Source: Peptoniphilaceae bacterium (GTDB lineage Bacteria; Bacillota; Clostridia; Tissierellales; Peptoniphilaceae). From it: DNA of 64,000 nucleotides. Positions 35,851 through 45,500 of the stretch are shown here, piece by piece. The notes under the pieces were generated by a model. The model was not told the DNA's origin. It did no database searches and saw nothing but the letters and a program-made list of their open reading frames with translations. Where the stretch lies: the NCBI GenBank assembly GCA_902363535.1, contig CABJAE010000007.1, positions 1-64,000 on the forward strand, in the 5' to 3' direction. Numbering within the stretch: position 1 is the stretch's first letter; every line of letters begins with the position of its first letter. A program made the translations under genes and the position numbers.

Positions 35851-36208
35851 GTTCCCTCCGGTGTCGCTCCATAAAGGCCGCATCTTCCAGGACCAGGTCG
35901 TTTTCGCCGGCCAAGGTTTCTAAGTGATGGGTCAGTTCGTGGTACAGGGTTTCTTTCAGCCGCTCCGTAATCCCTTCGCGGGATTCGTAGCCGTAAAGGG
36001 CCATAAAAGAGCCGTAGTACAAGACGATGGATTTGCCCATGGGCTCGGATTTGTAGTGGCCCATAATGTAAAGCTCTGGATAGGTCTCGTCGTGCATCTC
36101 CTCCCGCGAAAAGAGCACGCCGCCGTTTAGGCCGCGGAAATAATACTGGGGCAACTCGTCCACCAAATCGTCCAATATCGTGGCCATTTCCTCAAATCGA
36201 TCTTCCAT
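35843..36208 (-). CDS. Small zincin-like metallopeptidase
   Basis: A 121-residue protein with the zinc motif HELTHHLE near residue 95, framed by [14 protein letters not shown]. The length and layout match the small metallopeptidase-like family of uncharacterised Gram-positive proteins (PF06262-like). A distal Glu or Asp would complete the site. AGGAGGTGG precedes the ATG at 36208. It overlaps the J-domain gene, suggesting a shared role in protein quality control; that is inference. Confidence 0.8.
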   Translation of the reverse strand: MEDRFEEMATILDDLVDELPQYYFRGLNGGVLFSREEMHDETYPELYIMGHYKSEPMGKSIVLYYGSFMALYGYESREGITERLKETLYHELTHHLETLAGENDLVLEDAAFMERHRREHE

Positions 36209-36305
36209 ACCCACCTCCTGAACCTTCATTATAGAAGATCGACGCCCAATTATAAAGCCGTTCGGAAAAACTTCGATTTGTCTTCACAATTGAACCCTTT
36301 CCCAC

Positions 36306-36330
36306 AAAAAAAGCGAGGCCGAAGCCTCGC
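36306..36330 (-). terminator. Terminator of the lysine-transporter gene
   Basis: GCGAGGC (36313-36319) pairs with GCCTCGC (36324-36330). On the minus strand seven T follow. Confidence 0.9.
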
Positions 36331-36335
36331 AAAGT

Positions 36336-37949
36336 TTACAGTTGATTTCTCAGTTCCGGGTGCTTGTTGTGACGTCCCACGAAAGAAAGGACGACGATCA
36401 CCATGACAACCCCTGCGATTAAGGGGATGTAGGGATCTTGGATAAGGCCCGCGATAATGTAGCAGACGGAGCTGATTGCGGCCACGGTTAGGGCGTAAGG
36501 CAATTGGGTGGACACGTGAACCACGTGATTGCATTGAGCCCCGGCCGAAGACATAATGGTCGTATCGCTAATGGGCGAGCAGTGGTCGCCACAGACGGCA
36601 CCGGCCAAGCAGGCGGACAGGCCGATAAAGAACAGGTGATTGTCCACGGTAAACATGCTGGTGACGATGGGGATTAAAATCCCGAAGGTGCCCCAGCTGG
36701 TGCCGGTGGCGAAGGCCAAGAGGGCCGCTACGATAAAGATGACCACGGGGAGGAACAATTGCAAGCTGCCTGCCACATTGCCCATCATGCCGCCGACGAA
36801 TTCGGCGCTGCCTAAAAGGTCGTTGGAAATGTTCTTCAGTGCCGTCGCCATGGTTAAGATCATAATGGCGGCGACCATGGAGTTAAAACCTTCGGTCAAG
36901 CAGTTCATGGCAGTGTTGAAGCTCAGCACGCGGCGAATGATCAGATAAGCGATGGTAAAGAGCAAGGTAATGGTGGCACCCCAGGGAAGGGCCACGGTGG
37001 CGTCGGTGTTACCGAAGGCGCCGATGAAGTCGCCGGTAAAATCCGATGCGGGATCGAAGTAGCCGCCGACGTAAACCAGTGCGATGACGGAGGTGATGAT
37101 CAAGAAAATAATGGGAACCACCAGATCGAAAAGGCTGGCGTGATCGGCGGTTTCTACCGTTTGCAATTCTTGTTCCAGTGCGGAAATATCGTCGCCCTGA
37201 AGGGCCGCTTCTTCGTAGCGAAGCATGGGACCGTAATCGTCGCGGCGCCAGATCAAGACGATGACGAAGATCAAAGTCAAAAGGGAGTAGAAGTTGTAGG
37301 GAATGGCGCGAACAAACATAGTAATGCCGCTCATGCCCGTGCCTTCCGCATAGCCGGATACGGCTGCCGCCCAAGAGGAAATGGGGGCGATCATGCAGAT
37401 CGGCGCCGCCGTGGCGTCGATAATGTAGGCGAGCTTGGCGTGGGAAATCTTGAAGCGGTCGGTGACCGGTCGCATAACGCTGCCCACGGTAAGGCAGTTA
37501 AAGTAGTCGTCGATAAAGATCAAGATTCCCAGGAAGAAGGCCGCCATTTGCGCGCCCCGTCTGGATGTAATGTGTTGCGCGGCCCACTCACCGAAGGCCT
37601 TGGTGCCGCCGCTTCGATTAATGAGGGCGACGAGCATACCCAAGAGTACGAGGAAAATAAAAATCCCTGCCGTACCGGATACGGCGCCGATCAATCCTTC
37701 GTTGATGACGTGGTCCATGGTCGTGGGAAAGGATCCCCCGCTGGCCAAAATGGCACCGACGAAGATCCCGGTAAAGAGCGACGGAAATACCTCTTTGGTA
37801 ATCAGGGCCAAGGTAATGGCTACGATGGGCGGCAAGAGGGACCAGGCCGTGGCCTCTGTGCTCATGCCCGAGGCCGCCACGGCAAAGCTCGCCCCAATGG
37901 CGACGATGCCTAAAATTAAGGCGATAATGAGATTGCGTTGATTCGTCAT
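36336..37949 (-). CDS. lysW: NhaC-superfamily transporter, predicted lysine permease
   Basis: A 537-residue NhaC-type membrane protein with about 12 helices and the conserved stretches FIDDYFNCLTVGSVMRPVTD and ATGTSWGTFGILIPI. By sequence it would be called a Na+/H+ antiporter. Its leader carries a lysine riboswitch, and NhaC-type genes under L-boxes have been predicted as lysine transporters (LysW). The ATG at 37949 follows AGAAAGGAAG; a longer frame to 38036 enters the riboswitch terminator. Sodium- or proton-coupled lysine movement is likely. Confidence 0.82.
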   Translation of the reverse strand: MTNQRNLIIALILGIVAIGASFAVAASGMSTEATAWSLLPPIVAITLALITKEVFPSLFTGIFVGAILASGGSFPTTMDHVINEGLIGAVSGTAGIFIFLVLLGMLVALINRSGGTKAFGEWAAQHITSRRGAQMAAFFLGILIFIDDYFNCLTVGSVMRPVTDRFKISHAKLAYIIDATAAPICMIAPISSWAAAVSGYAEGTGMSGITMFVRAIPYNFYSLLTLIFVIVLIWRRDDYGPMLRYEEAALQGDDISALEQELQTVETADHASLFDLVVPIIFLIITSVIALVYVGGYFDPASDFTGDFIGAFGNTDATVALPWGATITLLFTIAYLIIRRVLSFNTAMNCLTEGFNSMVAAIMILTMATALKNISNDLLGSAEFVGGMMGNVAGSLQLFLPVVIFIVAALLAFATGTSWGTFGILIPIVTSMFTVDNHLFFIGLSACLAGAVCGDHCSPISDTTIMSSAGAQCNHVVHVSTQLPYALTVAAISSVCYIIAGLIQDPYIPLIAGVVMVIVVLSFVGRHNKHPELRNQL

Positions 37950-37978
37950 GTAAATCTTCCTTTCTGAGTTTTCAATCG

Positions 37979-38210
37979 AAAAAAGAGCCATGATACTACC
38001 ATGACTCTTGATTATTTCACGAGAATAAAAACTCAAAAGGCACGATAGCTCTCCGTTCCGTAGAACGACAGTACGCAGGATATTCTCCTACGTCCCGGTG
38101 ATAGCGACTTGTGGACACAAGCGACTAACCCTCGGCACGTCACCCTTTCACGATCATCCATTGACCGGAGATGATCCTTACTGATGTGAAGTGCGCCTCT
38201 ATCATGTGGA
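37979..38210 (-). promoter_or_regulatory. Lysine riboswitch (L-box) with terminator
   Basis: Minus strand. The aptamer starts near GATAGAGGCGC (38203-38193), includes AAAGGGTGACGTGCCGAGG, then ACTGTCG and closes with GGAGAGCTATCG (near 38043), all L-box landmarks. A terminator with arms AGAGTCATG/CATGGCTCT (38008-37984) and six T follows. Lysine should promote termination. Confidence 0.93.
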
Positions 38211-38227
38211 TTCGATTGTTGAGTATG

Positions 38228-38255
38228 AGTATAGCACACCAAAAAGGAATGTCAA
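38228..38255 (-). promoter_or_regulatory. Promoter of the lysine riboswitch transcript
   Basis: Minus strand: -35 TTGACA (38255-38250), 16-base spacer, -10 TATACT (38233-38228). It starts just after the zupT stop. Confidence 0.85.
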
Positions 38256-38274
38256 GGAAAAAAACAAATTCTTT

Positions 38275-39069
38275 TTATAAAATAATTAAACTCGCGCCCA
38301 TGACCATCATGCCGAAGATCAGCCCCAACAAAGAAAGGTGGGTCTCGCCGTAGGCGCGAGAGGCGGGCAAAAGCTCGTCGAAGGAGATCAAGACCATGAT
38401 GCCCGAAATGGCGCCAAAGACCACGCCGAAGAGGGTGGGCGTGAGAAATGGCCGCAGCAAGAGATAGGCCAAGAGGGCGCCCACCGGCTCCGAGACGCCG
38501 CTTAAGAAGGTAAGCCACAAGGCCCGCTTCTTATCTCCCGTGGCGAAGTAAATGGGCGCCGCCACGCCGATGCCTTCGGGAATGTTGTGCATGGCAATGG
38601 CCACGGCGATGGAAAGGCCCATGGCAGGGTCCATAAGACTCGTCATAAAGGTGACCATCCCCTCGGGAAAGTTGTGGATCCCGATGGCGACGGCGCTTTT
38701 CAGTCCCACTTTCTCCAGAGCCAGCTCGTGGCTCCTCTCTTCCATTTCCTCTTCGGTTTTGATTTCGTGGGGCTCGTCAGCTTCCGGCACCAAGTGGGAT
38801 ATGATGCCGAAGACGGCCATGGACCCAAAGAAGGATGCCAGCACCATCCACTGAGCCTGTTTGTCTGCCATGGTCTTCATAAAATTTTCCTGCGCCATGG
38901 GCATCATTTCCATAAAGGAAATAAAAATCATGACCCCGGCGGAAAAGCCCAGGGCGGACGAGAGAAATTTCTTGTTGTCCGACTTCGACACAAAGACGAT
39001 CAGGGCGCCGAACATGGTGGCGAGACCGGCCAAGGCGGAACTTACAAAAGCAACTGTTACATTGGACAT
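38275..39069 (-). CDS. zupT: ZIP-family zinc/metal importer ZupT
   Basis: A 264-residue ZIP transporter with eight helices. The metal-binding helix motifs HNFPEGM and HNIPEG and the histidine/acidic variable loop (EADEPHEIKTEEEMEERSHELALE) between helices 3 and 4 are present. It takes up zinc and related divalent metals. AGGAG precedes the ATG. A partly symmetric TCGTAAT..ATTA site at about 39110-39130 might be a Zur operator, but the match is weak. Confidence 0.92.
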   Translation of the reverse strand: MSNVTVAFVSSALAGLATMFGALIVFVSKSDNKKFLSSALGFSAGVMIFISFMEMMPMAQENFMKTMADKQAQWMVLASFFGSMAVFGIISHLVPEADEPHEIKTEEEMEERSHELALEKVGLKSAVAIGIHNFPEGMVTFMTSLMDPAMGLSIAVAIAMHNIPEGIGVAAPIYFATGDKKRALWLTFLSGVSEPVGALLAYLLLRPFLTPTLFGVVFGAISGIMVLISFDELLPASRAYGETHLSLLGLIFGMMVMGASLIIL

Positions 39070-39152
39070 ACTAACTCCTATTTCTATTTACGGCATGCGC
39101 CGAAAAGACATCGTAATGCTAATTATTTTACCACATTTGCCGTCTTTTCCAT

Positions 39153-39188
39153 AAAAAAAGCCCGCCACCGTTTTTCGATGGCGAGGCG
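39153..39188 (-). terminator. Terminator of folT
   Basis: A GC-rich stem with inner arms CGCCATCG/CGGTGGCG sits around a five-A loop. On the minus strand seven T follow, just after the folT stop. Confidence 0.85.
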
Positions 39189-39193
39189 CTTAT

Positions 39194-39706
39194 TTAACGA
39201 AACAGCCGAGCGGCTTCGTCGACGAGCCGTTTTAAAATCAAGGCTTGCACGACGATTTTTATGACAAGCATCAGACCTTGGAAGGGAAGTTTTGCCGCAA
39301 ACAGGGGCCCGTAAGGGCTGCCCGTGAGCATGTGCACCCACACGGTGCCCAGGCAAACATTCACCACCAATGTGGCCACCACATTGGCCAAGATGATGCG
39401 CTTCAATGTCAGCTCTTTTTTGTAGAAGAAATAGCCGTAGATAAATGCGCCTAAAAAGGCGTTAAAGGTGAATCCCGGAAAATAGGGCCCGGTGGGCTTG
39501 GTAATAAAGCCCAAAATATCGGCCACAGCTGCCGCAATCCCTGAAGGGATGGGTCCCACGACCGCCGAAGCCAAGGTGACGGGAATAAAGGAAAAGCTGA
39601 TTCTCTGCACACTGCCCAGATCAATTCCCAAGGTGCGTGCAAAGACGATCTGCAGCGCCACCATCACCGCCAAAAAGGCTAGTTTCTTCGTATTTAATTG
39701 TTTCAT
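39194..39706 (-). CDS. folT: ECF transporter S component for folate
   Basis: A 170-residue S component with six helices; LDLGSVQRISFSFIPVTLASAVVGPI and the PYFPGFTFNAFLGAFIYG stretch are FolT features. The leader holds a tetrahydrofolate riboswitch, which fixes the ligand class independently of sequence. It should use EcfA1A2T from the 11-14 kb region. AAGGAGG before the ATG can be hidden in the switch hairpin. Confidence 0.92.
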   Translation of the reverse strand: MKQLNTKKLAFLAVMVALQIVFARTLGIDLGSVQRISFSFIPVTLASAVVGPIPSGIAAAVADILGFITKPTGPYFPGFTFNAFLGAFIYGYFFYKKELTLKRIILANVVATLVVNVCLGTVWVHMLTGSPYGPLFAAKLPFQGLMLVIKIVVQALILKRLVDEAARLFR

Positions 39707-39709
39707 TTT

Positions 39710-39830
39710 TCCTCCTTAAGCTGCTTAAGAGGACAGCAGCGGATGCGACAAAAGATAGCGAGCCTCTTCACTCTTCGTTTGAGAGCAACTTCCCATCTCT
39801 CAACACTTAACGCCTTTTGTCTACTCTACT
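39710..39830 (-). promoter_or_regulatory. Tetrahydrofolate riboswitch with ribosome-site sequestering hairpin
   Basis: Minus strand. AGAGTAGAC (39827-39819), CGTTAAGTG, an internal stem with ACGAAG, and the closing CGCATCCGCTGCT (39747-39735) match the THF aptamer. Directly after it TCCTC-TTAAG (39733-39724) can pair with CTTAAGGAGGA (39720-39710), which includes the Shine-Dalgarno. No terminator is seen, so control should be at translation. Confidence 0.92.
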
Positions 39831-39839
39831 TACGAAACA

Positions 39840-39868
39840 ATTATAATCATTTGCCGCTGTTCATGCAA
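39840..39868 (-). promoter_or_regulatory. Promoter of folT
   Basis: Minus strand: -35 TTGCAT (39868-39863), 17-base spacer, perfect -10 TATAAT (39845-39840). The -35 is two bases from the pyk stop. Confidence 0.85.
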
Positions 39869-39870
39869 GG

Positions 39871-41616
39871 CTACTTCGTGCGCACATTCCCCAAGAAGAT
39901 TTCCCCGGTATCGGCGTTCATGGTAATGACGTCGCCGGATTTCAGGCCGTCGGTAATTCCCTTGCAGCCCACGATGGTGCACTTGCCCAGGGACAAACCG
40001 GCGATGGCCGAAGGGGAGGTGAGGCCTTCTTCTTCGGAGATAAAGCCGCCGGCCCGGGCTAAATAGGGGGCCAGGGCCTTTTCATAGCTTTTCGCCACGA
40101 TAATGTCTCCGTCAGTGAAGTCCCGCATATAAGCGCCATCTTCGGAGACGATTCTTGCCCGCGCGGTCTTTCGGCCCATGACGATGCCCACGCCTTTGTG
40201 GAGCGTCGAGGCCACTTGATGGACCTTCACAACATTGGTGCTGCCGGCCACCCCTTGGGGAATCCCCGCCACCATGACGATTAAATCCCCTTCTTTAATG
40301 AAGCCTGCCCGCTTCACGATTTTCGCCGTCTCTTCGAAAATTTGCTGTTGATTGATCGCACCCTTGACGCCGGTGACGCCCCACTGCAGGCTCATTTGCC
40401 GGAGCACGGCGTCGTCTTCGGTGACGGCAAAGACGTCGGCTTTCGGGCGAAACTTCGCCAGATTTCTCGAGCTGTATCCCGTGGCCGTGGCAATGACGAT
40501 GGCATCGGCGGAAATTTCTTCCGCCATTTCTACGGCATGGCGCACGATGACATTGGTGGTGTTTCGCTTAAACTGGCTGCCCTTGTTCAAAATATGTTCG
40601 TAATCCAGGGCGGCTTCCGTAAAGGCGCAGACCTTGGCCATGGTCTTCACGGCTTCCACCGGGTATTTTCCCCCGGCGGTTTCTCCCGAGAGCATGACGG
40701 CGCTGGTGCCGTCGATAATGGCGTTGGCTACATCCCCCACTTCCGCCCGGGTGGGCCGGGGATTTCGAATCATGGAATCCAACATTTGCGTGGCGGTGAT
40801 CACGGGAATCCCTTCGTCGATGGCCCGCTCGATTAATTGCTTCTGCACCAGGGGCACCCGCTCCGTTTCGATTTCCACGCCCATGTCGCCTCTGGCCACC
40901 ATAATGCCGTCGGCAAAGGAGGCAATTTCATCCATATTGTCGATGCCCTCTTTGTTTTCGATTTTCGCGATGACCTTAATGCTTTCGCCGCCGTGGCTTT
41001 CCAGGACATTGCGAATGGCAATGAGGTCGTCTTTTTTTCGAATAAAGGAGGCGGCGATGAAGTCTACCCCTTCCTCGATGCCGAAGCGAATGTCTTCCAC
41101 GTCTTTTTCCGTGAGGGCCGGCAGCTGAATGGAGGCTCCGGGGACGTTGATTCCTTTGTGGTCCTTAATCACGCCGCCGTTTAAGACTTTCGTGTGAATG
41201 GTCGTATTTTCGATGCCCACAACTTCAAGGGCCATAAGCCCGTCGTCCAGCAAGATGACCTGCCCCGGCGCCACGTCTTTGTAAAGACGGTCGTAGGTAA
41301 TGGAAACGCCCGTCTCGTCTCCTTCTTGTTCGTCTGCGTAAAGGGCGAAGGCCGCCCCTTCGCTTAAAGTGGCCTCCCCATCTTTAAAGGTGACAGTACG
41401 AATCTCCGGTCCCTTCGTATCCAGCATGAGGGCGACGGGCAGATTCATTTCCTCCCGCACTTTTTTTATCCGATCCATGGTTTCCTTGTGGCTCTTATGA
41501 TCGCCGTGGGAGAAATTTAAGCGACACACATTGACGCCCTCGGCGAAGAGGGCCCGCAAGGTGGCCTCGTCCCAAGACGCCGGGCCGATGGTGGCTACGA
41601 TTTTTGTCTTTTTCAT
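39871..41616 (-). CDS. pyk: Pyruvate kinase
   Basis: A 581-residue enzyme for the last ATP-yielding step of glycolysis. The N-terminus KIVATIGPASWDEATL, the signature IKVIAKIENKEGIDNMDEI (catalytic Lys) and MLDTKGPEIRT are plain. The extra C-terminal segment of about 110 residues (GKCTIVGCKGITDGLKSGDVITMNADTG) is the PEP-utiliser-like domain found in many Firmicutes. TAGGAGGG precedes the ATG. It follows pfkA by eight bases, an ordinary glycolytic pair. No terminator is visible before the folT promoter. Confidence 0.97.
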   Translation of the reverse strand: MKKTKIVATIGPASWDEATLRALFAEGVNVCRLNFSHGDHKSHKETMDRIKKVREEMNLPVALMLDTKGPEIRTVTFKDGEATLSEGAAFALYADEQEGDETGVSITYDRLYKDVAPGQVILLDDGLMALEVVGIENTTIHTKVLNGGVIKDHKGINVPGASIQLPALTEKDVEDIRFGIEEGVDFIAASFIRKKDDLIAIRNVLESHGGESIKVIAKIENKEGIDNMDEIASFADGIMVARGDMGVEIETERVPLVQKQLIERAIDEGIPVITATQMLDSMIRNPRPTRAEVGDVANAIIDGTSAVMLSGETAGGKYPVEAVKTMAKVCAFTEAALDYEHILNKGSQFKRNTTNVIVRHAVEMAEEISADAIVIATATGYSSRNLAKFRPKADVFAVTEDDAVLRQMSLQWGVTGVKGAINQQQIFEETAKIVKRAGFIKEGDLIVMVAGIPQGVAGSTNVVKVHQVASTLHKGVGIVMGRKTARARIVSEDGAYMRDFTDGDIIVAKSYEKALAPYLARAGGFISEEEGLTSPSAIAGLSLGKCTIVGCKGITDGLKSGDVITMNADTGEIFLGNVRTK

Positions 41617-41624
41617 CGTCCCTC

Positions 41625-42581
41625 CTAAATCGAAATTTTATCCAGTAAGTGGTACATGTCGCGGTCGAAGGTTTTTTCCACGGCCAGGGCCTCTTCCAGA
41701 TCCATGGCCTTGAGCTCCCCGTGAATCAACCCGAGGGCCAAAGATTTCTTATCGCCGCGGCAGTAAGTGATTGCCTCGGCCCCTAAGCGGGAGGCATTGA
41801 TGCGGTCGGCGCCGGTGGGGATGCCGCCCCGCTGGACATAGCCCAGCACAGTGACCCGCGTCTCGATGCCCGTGGCCTCTTCCAGATCTTTCGCTAAGGC
41901 GAAGGCGGAAAGCTTGTCTTCCGTAAGAAGAATAATGTGATGGCGCTTGCCGCGAAGCTTGCCGGCGAGCATTTTTTTCTTCACGCCGTCGAAATCGAAA
42001 TCCACCTCGGGCAAGATCACGCTTTCCGCCCCGCCGGCGATGCCCGCGTAAAGGGCCAAATCGCCGCAGTGCCTGCCCATGACCTCCACAATATTGGCCC
42101 GCTTGTGGGCGCTTGAGGTGTCGCGAATCTTTCCGATGGCGTCCAATATGGTTTCGATGGCGGTGTAAAAGCCGATGCTGCCGTGTTGGTAGCCCAAGTC
42201 GTTGTCAATGGTGGCGGGAATGGTGATCACCGATTGGCCCAACTTCGACAGAGCCAGGGCCCCGTGCATGGAGCCGTCGCCGCCGATGACCACCAAATGC
42301 TCGATGTTCATGGCGTCCAAATGCTTTTTAGCTTCAATTAGCCCTTCTTCCGTGCGCATTTTTTCCGAGCGGCTCGTGCCCAAAATGGTGCCGCCCTTGT
42401 GAATAATGTCGGCCACGGAAGACAGGTCCATGTTCATGGCGTCCTCGTTAAAAATGCCGGTGTAGCCGTTTCGAATCCCCAGCACCTCTTTGTTTTCGTA
42501 CACCGCCGAGCGCACCAACGCCCGTATGGCTGCGTTCATGCCCGGCGCGTCGCCGCCGCTTGTCAATACTCCTATGGCCAT
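41625..42581 (-). CDS. pfkA: 6-phosphofructokinase
   Basis: A 318-residue ATP-dependent enzyme: LTSGGDAPGMNAAIRA at 6-21, GGDGSMHGA for ATP, and TIDNDLGYQHGSIGFYTA with the catalytic Asp. Gly rather than Lys follows GGDG, the ATP-dependent form. It sits between dnaE and pyk with spacers of under ten bases, so it is co-transcribed. Confidence 0.97.
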   Translation of the reverse strand: MAIGVLTSGGDAPGMNAAIRALVRSAVYENKEVLGIRNGYTGIFNEDAMNMDLSSVADIIHKGGTILGTSRSEKMRTEEGLIEAKKHLDAMNIEHLVVIGGDGSMHGALALSKLGQSVITIPATIDNDLGYQHGSIGFYTAIETILDAIGKIRDTSSAHKRANIVEVMGRHCGDLALYAGIAGGAESVILPEVDFDFDGVKKKMLAGKLRGKRHHIILLTEDKLSAFALAKDLEEATGIETRVTVLGYVQRGGIPTGADRINASRLGAEAITYCRGDKKSLALGLIHGELKAMDLEEALAVEKTFDRDMYHLLDKISI

Positions 42582-42587
42582 AATGCC

Positions 42588-45500
42588 TCACTTTCTGATT
42601 ACATCCTTCTCGGGATCCACGTATCGGCTCAGATCCCGAATCAATTCGTCGTCGCAGTTCACCGCCAGGCGTTTCGGAAGGCCCAGGGCTTTTTGCTCAT
42701 CGGTAAAGTACAAAATCACGGGAAGGGCTCCTCTGTGGTTCTCCAGCACGCCTTCGATGTCTTTTTGAAGGTCGCGGTTTTTCAGGCGGATAAAGAGCTT
42801 CTCCTCCGCCTCCACATCTTCCAGAGGACGAATGGATTCCACCAATACCTTACCTTCTTCCACCTCGCTCCCCTCGATGCGGCCCGTAACGGTAATGAGT
42901 TTGCCCTCTTCAAAGAGGCCCGGGGGCAGGGCGGCGTAGACTTGGGGAAAGACCACGAGCTCGATGGTGCCGTAGAGATCTTCCAAAATGCCGAAGGCCA
43001 TCATTTTATTTTTCTTCGTCACCAAGGTTCTCGTCTCTCGCAACATCCCGCCCAAGGTGCGATTAAATAAAACATCCGTGGTTTCCAGGGCCTCTTTTAT
43101 ATCCGCCGTATCCGTATTGGTTTGGCGCTTTAAGCTCTTCGTGTAAGCTTCCAGGGGATGGCCCGAGACGTATATGCCCAGCACGTCCCGCTCGTATTCC
43201 AGCTTCTGCTTCTGATCGTAATCCTTGAGCTTCGGAAGCGCTTCGTCCATGGCGGTTTCCGTCTGTTGAAACAAGCTCACCTGGCCGGGGATGTTTCGTT
43301 TGTTTTCTCCCTGAATCTGATCCATGAGCTTGTCGTATACGGCCAGGTACTGGGGCCTGTTGCCCCCGAGGCTGTCGAAGGCGCCGGCCTTAATCAAGGA
43401 TTCCATGCTGCGCTTGTTCATGGCGCCGGGGGCCGCTTTATCCACCCGGCGAATAAAATCCGTCATGGAGGTAAAGGGTCCTTCGCCCCTGGCCTCTTCT
43501 ATGGCGCGGACGAAATTGGCCCCCACGTTTTTAATGCCCTTCAGGCCGAAGCGAATGGCTCCGTCTTCCACATTGAATTTCAAATAGCTCTTGTTCACAT
43601 CCGGCGGCAGGAGGGAAATGTTCAGCCGCTTTACTTCCTCGATGTACATGCGCATGTGATCCGTATTGGACATAAAGGAGGTGATCTGGGCCGCCATAAA
43701 TTGCGCCGGGTAGTAGCGCTTCAGCCAGGCCGTGCGGTAGGCCACCACGGCGTAGGCCACGGAGTGGGATTTGTTGAAGGCGTAGTTGGCGAAGTCGATC
43801 ATGAGATCGTAGATCTTGTCGGCACTGGCCTCGTCCACGCCGTTTCTCAGGGCGCCGGCCACGTCCACTTCCCCGTCGTCGTTTAAGCTGCCGTAAATAA
43901 AGTTTTGTCGCTCCTGTTCCATAACGGCCATTTTCTTTTTGCTCATGGCCCGGCGCACCAAGTCCGCCCGGCCCAAGGAATAGCCGCCGACTCGGCGCAC
44001 AATTTCCATGACCTGTTCCTGGTACACGATGCAGCCGTAGGTTTCTTCCAAAATATCCTTTACCGCTTCGTGGGGATAGGTGATCTTCGAGGGATCGTGT
44101 TTCGATTCCACAAATTTCGGAATCTGATTCATGGGCCCCGGCCGAAACAGGGCGTTGGCCGCGGCGAGGTCGGCGAATTTCGTGGGCTTTAATTCCTTTA
44201 AAAAGGCCCGCATGCCCCCGCTTTCAAATTGAAACACGCCAAGGGTTTCCGCCCGCTGAAAGAGCTTCAGCACCTCGGGATCGTCGTAATCCATGGCATC
44301 GAAGTCGATTCTCTTCTCAAAGTCCCGCTCGATAAAGGCCAGGGCGTCGCGAATCACCGTGAGGGTCCTTAGGCCCAAAAAGTCCATTTTTAACAGGCCC
44401 AGCTCTTCCAGCTCGATCATATTAAATTGGGTGGAGATGATCTCGCCGTTTCGCGTCAGAGGCACGTAGTCGGTCATGGGGTTTTGACTGATCACCACGC
44501 CGGCGGCGTGGGTGGAGGTGTGCCGGGGCACCCCTTCCAGGCGACGGGCCAAATCCAAAAGCCGGTGCACGTCCTCTTCTTCGTCGTAGGCTTTTTTCAG
44601 CGACGGCGAAATTTCCAATGCCCGATTCAAGGTGATGTTTAATTCGTTGGGCACCTGCTTCGCCACAAAGTCCACGCGGCCGTAGGGCAGATCCATGACC
44701 CGGCCCACGTCGCGAATGGCGGCCCGGGCGCCTAAGGTTCCGAAGGTGACGATTTGCGCCACATGGTCTTCCCCGTACTTGTCGATGACGTAGTCGATGA
44801 CCTCTTCTCTGCGCTCGTAGCAGAAGTCCACGTCGATATCCGGCATGCTCACCCGCTCGGGATTTAAGAAACGCTCGAAGAGCAGGCCGAACTTCAACGG
44901 ATCCACGTCGATGATCTCGAGAGCATAAGATACCACGCTACCTGCCGCAGATCCCCTGCCCGGGCCCACTTCGATGCCGGAAGCGCGGGCGAAGGCGATG
45001 AAGTCCCACACGATAAGGAAGTAATCCGTGTAGCCCATGGAAAAAATCGTGTCTAATTCAAATTCTACCCGATTGCGCACGGCCTCATTCACTTCGCCGT
45101 AGCGCTTCACGAGCCCCTCTTCCACCAATTCCCGCAAATAGCCTTCGTTGGTGTAGCCCTCCGGCAGTTCGAAATGGGGCAAATGCAGGTGGTGAAATTC
45201 CAGTTCCACATGGCAGCGGGCGGCGATTTTCGCCGTGTTCTCCAAGGCCTCGGGGGCGTAGGGGAAAAGTTCCGCCATTTCCTCCGGGCTCTTGACGTAA
45301 AATTCGTCGGAAGGGAAGCGCATGCGCTCCTCTTCGTCTAAAATCGACGCCGTTTGAATACACAAGAGGGCGTCGTGGGCGTCGGCATCTTCTTTATTTA
45401 AGTAGTGGCAGTCGTTGGTGGCGACAAGATCGATCCCCGTCTCCTTGGAAAGGCGCAGGAGCTTTCTGTTCACTTCTTTCTGCTCCCGCATGCCGTGGTC

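Noticed and set aside
39100..39132. Possible Zur box upstream of zupT
   Set aside because: TCGTAAT is present but the second arm does not follow the ATTACGA consensus. Noted only as weak.
43158..43886. Long open frame antisense to dnaE (242 codons)
   Set aside because: It arises from codon bias of the real gene. No start signal and a histidine/glycine-rich composition typical of antisense frames.
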